Part shown: positions 14,315 to 17,059 of the stretch, piece by piece
Position numbering within the stretch: position 1 is the first letter of the stretch
Layout of the letters: every line of letters starts with the position of its first letter
Notes under the pieces: generated by a model
The model's input: only the letters and a program-made list of their open reading frames with translations
What the model was told of the DNA's origin: nothing
Database searches by the model: none
Program-made: the position numbers and the translations under genes
DNA from: an uncultured Prevotella sp.
GTDB taxonomy: Bacteria > Bacteroidota > Bacteroidia > Bacteroidales > Bacteroidaceae
Assembly (NCBI GenBank): GCA_900551985.1
Contig: URYG01000047.1
Location: forward strand, 1-17,059
Reading direction: 5' to 3'
Length of the DNA stretch: 17,059 bases

Positions 14315-17059
14315 ATGAGCAACATAATTTCAAGATATAAAGCGATTCTTCCGGTTTCCCTCTTCGCTCTGTCTGCACAAGGAGTGATGGCACAGGATGC
14401 CACAGAAGCAGACACCATCAACGTGGCATTCCGCAAGGCGGATGCCCGTGATGTAATCACTCCTGTAAGCACAGTTAATGTGAAGAATCTGCTGGAGAAG
14501 AACTACAATACCTATAGCCTCGACAATATGCAGGCTTTGGCTGCAGGTTATAACGGATCGCTGTGGAACCAGGGTGATGCACTCGTGCTGATTGACGGTG
14601 TGCCACGTGATGCAAACAATGTTTTGCCAACGGAGATTGAAGACATTTCCTTCCTCAAGGGTGCTTCTGCCGTTGTTCTCTATGGTAGCCGTGCTGCAAA
14701 GGGTGCCATCCTCATCACTACAAAGCGTGGTAAGATTGAACCGCTGAAGATTACGGCACGTGCCAACTATCAGATGAATGTAGCGAAGTCTTTCCCTACC
14801 TACCTCGATGGTGCGCAGTATATGACGCTTTACAATCAGGCACTTGCCAACGACGGTCTTTCTGCTAAATATTCAGATGAAGATATCTATAATACGGCGG
14901 CTGGTACCAATCCTTACCGTTATCCAAATCAGCAGTTCTATACTTCTGATTATCTCAGAAAGAACAAGTCTCGCTACGATGTAACGGCTGAGTTCGAAGG
15001 TGGTGGTAAGTTTGCACAGTTCTATACCAACGTGAGCTACTACCGCGAGGGCGATTTCCTCAATTTCGGTGAAGGAAAGAACAACTATACCGACCGTCTG
15101 AACGTACGTGGTAACATCGACCTCCAGCTCGCAGACTGGGCTTCGGGTTGGGTGAATGCCAACGCTACCTACTATAACCAGCATGGTTCAAACTCCAAGT
15201 TCTGGGAGGCTGCTTCCAAATTGCGTCCTAACCGTGTGGCTCCATTCATCCCGCTATCTTATCTTGACCCGATGGATGCCAATTCGCTGGCTCTCATCAA
15301 TAACTCAAGAAATATCATCACCAATCCTGCGGGATTGCCAGCCGGACAGTATTTCCTGGGTGCTACACAGGAAGACCAGAACAATGCCTTCGCAGATATG
15401 TATGCTGCAGGTTACAACACCTGGACTTCCCGCCAGATGCAGTTTGATACGGGTGTCAAGTTTGATCTGTCCTCTGTACTCAAGGGATTGAGCTTCAAGA
15501 CCATGTTTGCGGTTGACTATTCTACGTCATACACCACATCCTTGAACGACAGTTATGCAACCTTCGGTGCCAGCTGGACTCAGTTTGACGGCAAGCAGAT
15601 TATCGGTTCCGTCACACAGTATGGTGAGGATAAGCATACAGGTACGCTGAACTCCAGCAACTCAAAAGAGCGCCAGACGCTTGCCTGGACCGGTCAGTTT
15701 GACTACGTTAACTCCTTCGGCAATCACAATGTGAATGCCACCTTGCTCGCCAATGGTTATCAGCAGACCATCAGCGGTGAGTATCACAAGGTAAGCAATG
15801 CCAACCTGGGACTTCTCGTGTCATACAACTATGCACATAAGTACTATGCCGACTTGGCTGCCAATGCAGTACACTCAGCCAAGCTTCCTGAGGGCAACCG
15901 CAATGCCATCTCTCCATCGGCAACTCTCGGCTGGAGACTCTCTGAAGAGAATTTCCTGAAGGATGTAAACTGGCTCGATGACCTCCGTCTTACTGCAGGT
16001 TATACAGTATTGAACCAGGATCTTGATATCAAAGAGTACTTCATGTATGAGAATATCTTCACGGCTACCGGTACATGGTGGGGATGGTCTGACGCCAACA
16101 ACAGCATCCAGACTTCCGACTCACAGCGTGGTGGTAACGATAAGCTGGGCTTCATCAAGCGTAAGGAGTTCAATGTAGGTTTGAATGGTGCGTTGTTGAA
16201 CAATAGACTGACATTCGCCGTCAACTACTACAATACGGTGACCGATGGTTTGCTTGCTCAGCCAGACTACATCTATCCAAGCTACATGCATACCTACTGG
16301 CCTGTATCTACATTCGTGCCAAACATCAACTACGGCAAGAACCGCCGCACAGGTGTTGACTTCTCTCTCGGTTACAAAGACAAGGTGGGAGACTTCGAAT
16401 ATGGCATCCAGGCATTCGGACAGACCAACAGTTCAAAGAACCTGAAGGTTGCAGAGAATGTAGAGTATGACTACATGCGTACAGAAGGCAGGCTCATCGA
16501 TGCCCTTTGGGGATATGAGTGCTTGGGCTACTACAACAGTCAGGAAGAAATTGACAATGCAGAGGCTAAGAGCTCTTTCGGTACCGTGAAGCCTGGTGAC
16601 TTGAAATACAAGGACCAGAATGGTGATGGAGTTATCGACTCTAAGGACCGTGTGGTTATCGGTCGCTGGAGCGCCAAGTTCACCGGTGGTATGAATCTTA
16701 CCCTGAAGTACAAGAACTTCACTCTCTTCGCCATGTTGACCGGTCAGTTTGGTGGAAATGCCATCAAGAACGATACCTACAACTGGGTTTACGGTGAGCG
16801 TAAGTACAGCGATGTGGTACTCGGTGCCTGGACAGAGAGTAAATACAAGAACGGTGAGTCTATCACCTATCCTCGTCTGACAACACAGAGTGGTGACAAC
16901 AACTTCAATACTTCCGACTACTGGATGTATTCAACCGACCGCATCGACTTGAGCCGCGTGCAGCTTACCTACGATTTCAGCAAGTCTCTCTTCGGAGACA
17001 ATGCCTTGGTGAAGGGCTTGCAGGTATATGTTAATGGCAGCAGCCTCCTGACGACATCG
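14315..17059 (+). CDS. Second SusC-type TonB-dependent transporter, no N-terminal CPD domain (3' end cut by window)
   Basis: The frame runs open from the ATG at 14315 to the window edge (915 codons, no stop). The signal peptide is about residues 1-26 (MSNIISRYKAILPVSLFALSAQGVMA). Unlike the first SusC there is no carboxypeptidase-D-like domain: the mature N-terminus goes almost directly to a degenerate Ton-box region (DTINVAFRKADARDVITPV) and a short plug. The plug keeps DALVLIDGVPRDANN and SAVVLYGSRAAKGAILITTKRG but lacks the usual P-G-V...IRG strands between. The barrel follows, with the SusC-type DQNGDGVIDSKD loop from D767. It sits 48 nt after susD in the same orientation, so it belongs to the susC operon. 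A tandem second SusC is typical of xylan loci (XusC position); a matching susD would be expected just outside the window. Whether the shortened plug is active in transport is unknown. Confidence 0.9.
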   Translation, partial: MSNIISRYKAILPVSLFALSAQGVMAQDATEADTINVAFRKADARDVITPVSTVNVKNLLEKNYNTYSLDNMQALAAGYNGSLWNQGDALVLIDGVPRDANNVLPTEIEDISFLKGASAVVLYGSRAAKGAILITTKRGKIEPLKITARANYQMNVAKSFPTYLDGAQYMTLYNQALANDGLSAKYSDEDIYNTAAGTNPYRYPNQQFYTSDYLRKNKSRYDVTAEFEGGGKFAQFYTNVSYYREGDFLNFGEGKNNYTDRLNVRGNIDLQLADWASGWVNANATYYNQHGSNSKFWEAASKLRPNRVAPFIPLSYLDPMDANSLALINNSRNIITNPAGLPAGQYFLGATQEDQNNAFADMYAAGYNTWTSRQMQFDTGVKFDLSSVLKGLSFKTMFAVDYSTSYTTSLNDSYATFGASWTQFDGKQIIGSVTQYGEDKHTGTLNSSNSKERQTLAWTGQFDYVNSFGNHNVNATLLANGYQQTISGEYHKVSNANLGLLVSYNYAHKYYADLAANAVHSAKLPEGNRNAISPSATLGWRLSEENFLKDVNWLDDLRLTAGYTVLNQDLDIKEYFMYENIFTATGTWWGWSDANNSIQTSDSQRGGNDKLGFIKRKEFNVGLNGALLNNRLTFAVNYYNTVTDGLLAQPDYIYPSYMHTYWPVSTFVPNINYGKNRRTGVDFSLGYKDKVGDFEYGIQAFGQTNSSKNLKVAENVEYDYMRTEGRLIDALWGYECLGYYNSQEEIDNAEAKSSFGTVKPGDLKYKDQNGDGVIDSKDRVVIGRWSAKFTGGMNLTLKYKNFTLFAMLTGQFGGNAIKNDTYNWVYGERKYSDVVLGAWTESKYKNGESITYPRLTTQSGDNNFNTSDYWMYSTDRIDLSRVQLTYDFSKSLFGDNALVKGLQVYVNGSSLLTTS

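Noticed and set aside
1..17059. CRISPR arrays, tRNA or rRNA genes, insertion sequences, phage or conjugative genes.
   Set aside because: No regularly spaced repeats, no RNA gene landmarks and no transposase, integrase or phage-like protein was seen on either strand.

Overview
The window looks like a chromosomal segment from a gut Bacteroidales, most likely Prevotella/Segatella (close to Segatella copri). The reasons are the SusC/SusD pair, a one-protein hybrid two-component system, promoters of the TAnnTTTG type, A-rich start regions without clear Shine-Dalgarno sequences, and the style of the proteins. The species assignment is an inference; no rRNA or other marker gene is present.

Layout. 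(1) Positions 2-1350, plus strand: a split 5'-nucleotidase. The gene for the C-terminal substrate-binding domain comes first (its 5' end is cut by the window) and the gene for the N-terminal metallophosphoesterase domain follows. A strong bidirectional terminator at 1379-1409 closes this unit and also closes the convergent unit. (2) Positions 1432-7309, minus strand: a secreted GH43 beta-xylosidase/arabinofuranosidase-type enzyme, preceded by a 1354-residue hybrid sensor (HTCS: propeller sensor, membrane segment, histidine kinase, receiver, AraC output). (3) Positions 7587-17059, plus strand and divergent from the HTCS: a secreted GH5 glycanase, a full-length SusC, a SusD lipoprotein, and a second SusC-type transporter that runs off the right edge. 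The second transporter lacks the usual N-terminal carboxypeptidase-D-like domain.

Together regions 2 and 3 form a polysaccharide utilisation locus. GH5 would cut a beta-linked polysaccharide at the surface or in the periplasm, SusC/SusD would bind and import the oligosaccharides, GH43 would trim them in the periplasm, and the HTCS would sense them there and switch the genes on. GH43 plus HTCS plus tandem susC/susD resembles the xylan loci (xusA-D type) of Prevotella and Bacteroides, so xylan or arabinoxylan is the best guess for substrate.

The most notable signal is regulatory. Three promoters (GH43, GH5, susC) carry related 16-nt motifs, GCAAAGTATTGGTTAC or variants, each exactly 31 nt upstream of a TA(T/A)CTTTGCAGC promoter element. 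The HTCS promoter and the nucleotidase genes do not have it at that position. This is a candidate operator for the HTCS and defines a local regulon by sequence alone. No stretch longer than 300 bases lacks a gene; the largest gap, 7310-7586, holds the divergent promoters.
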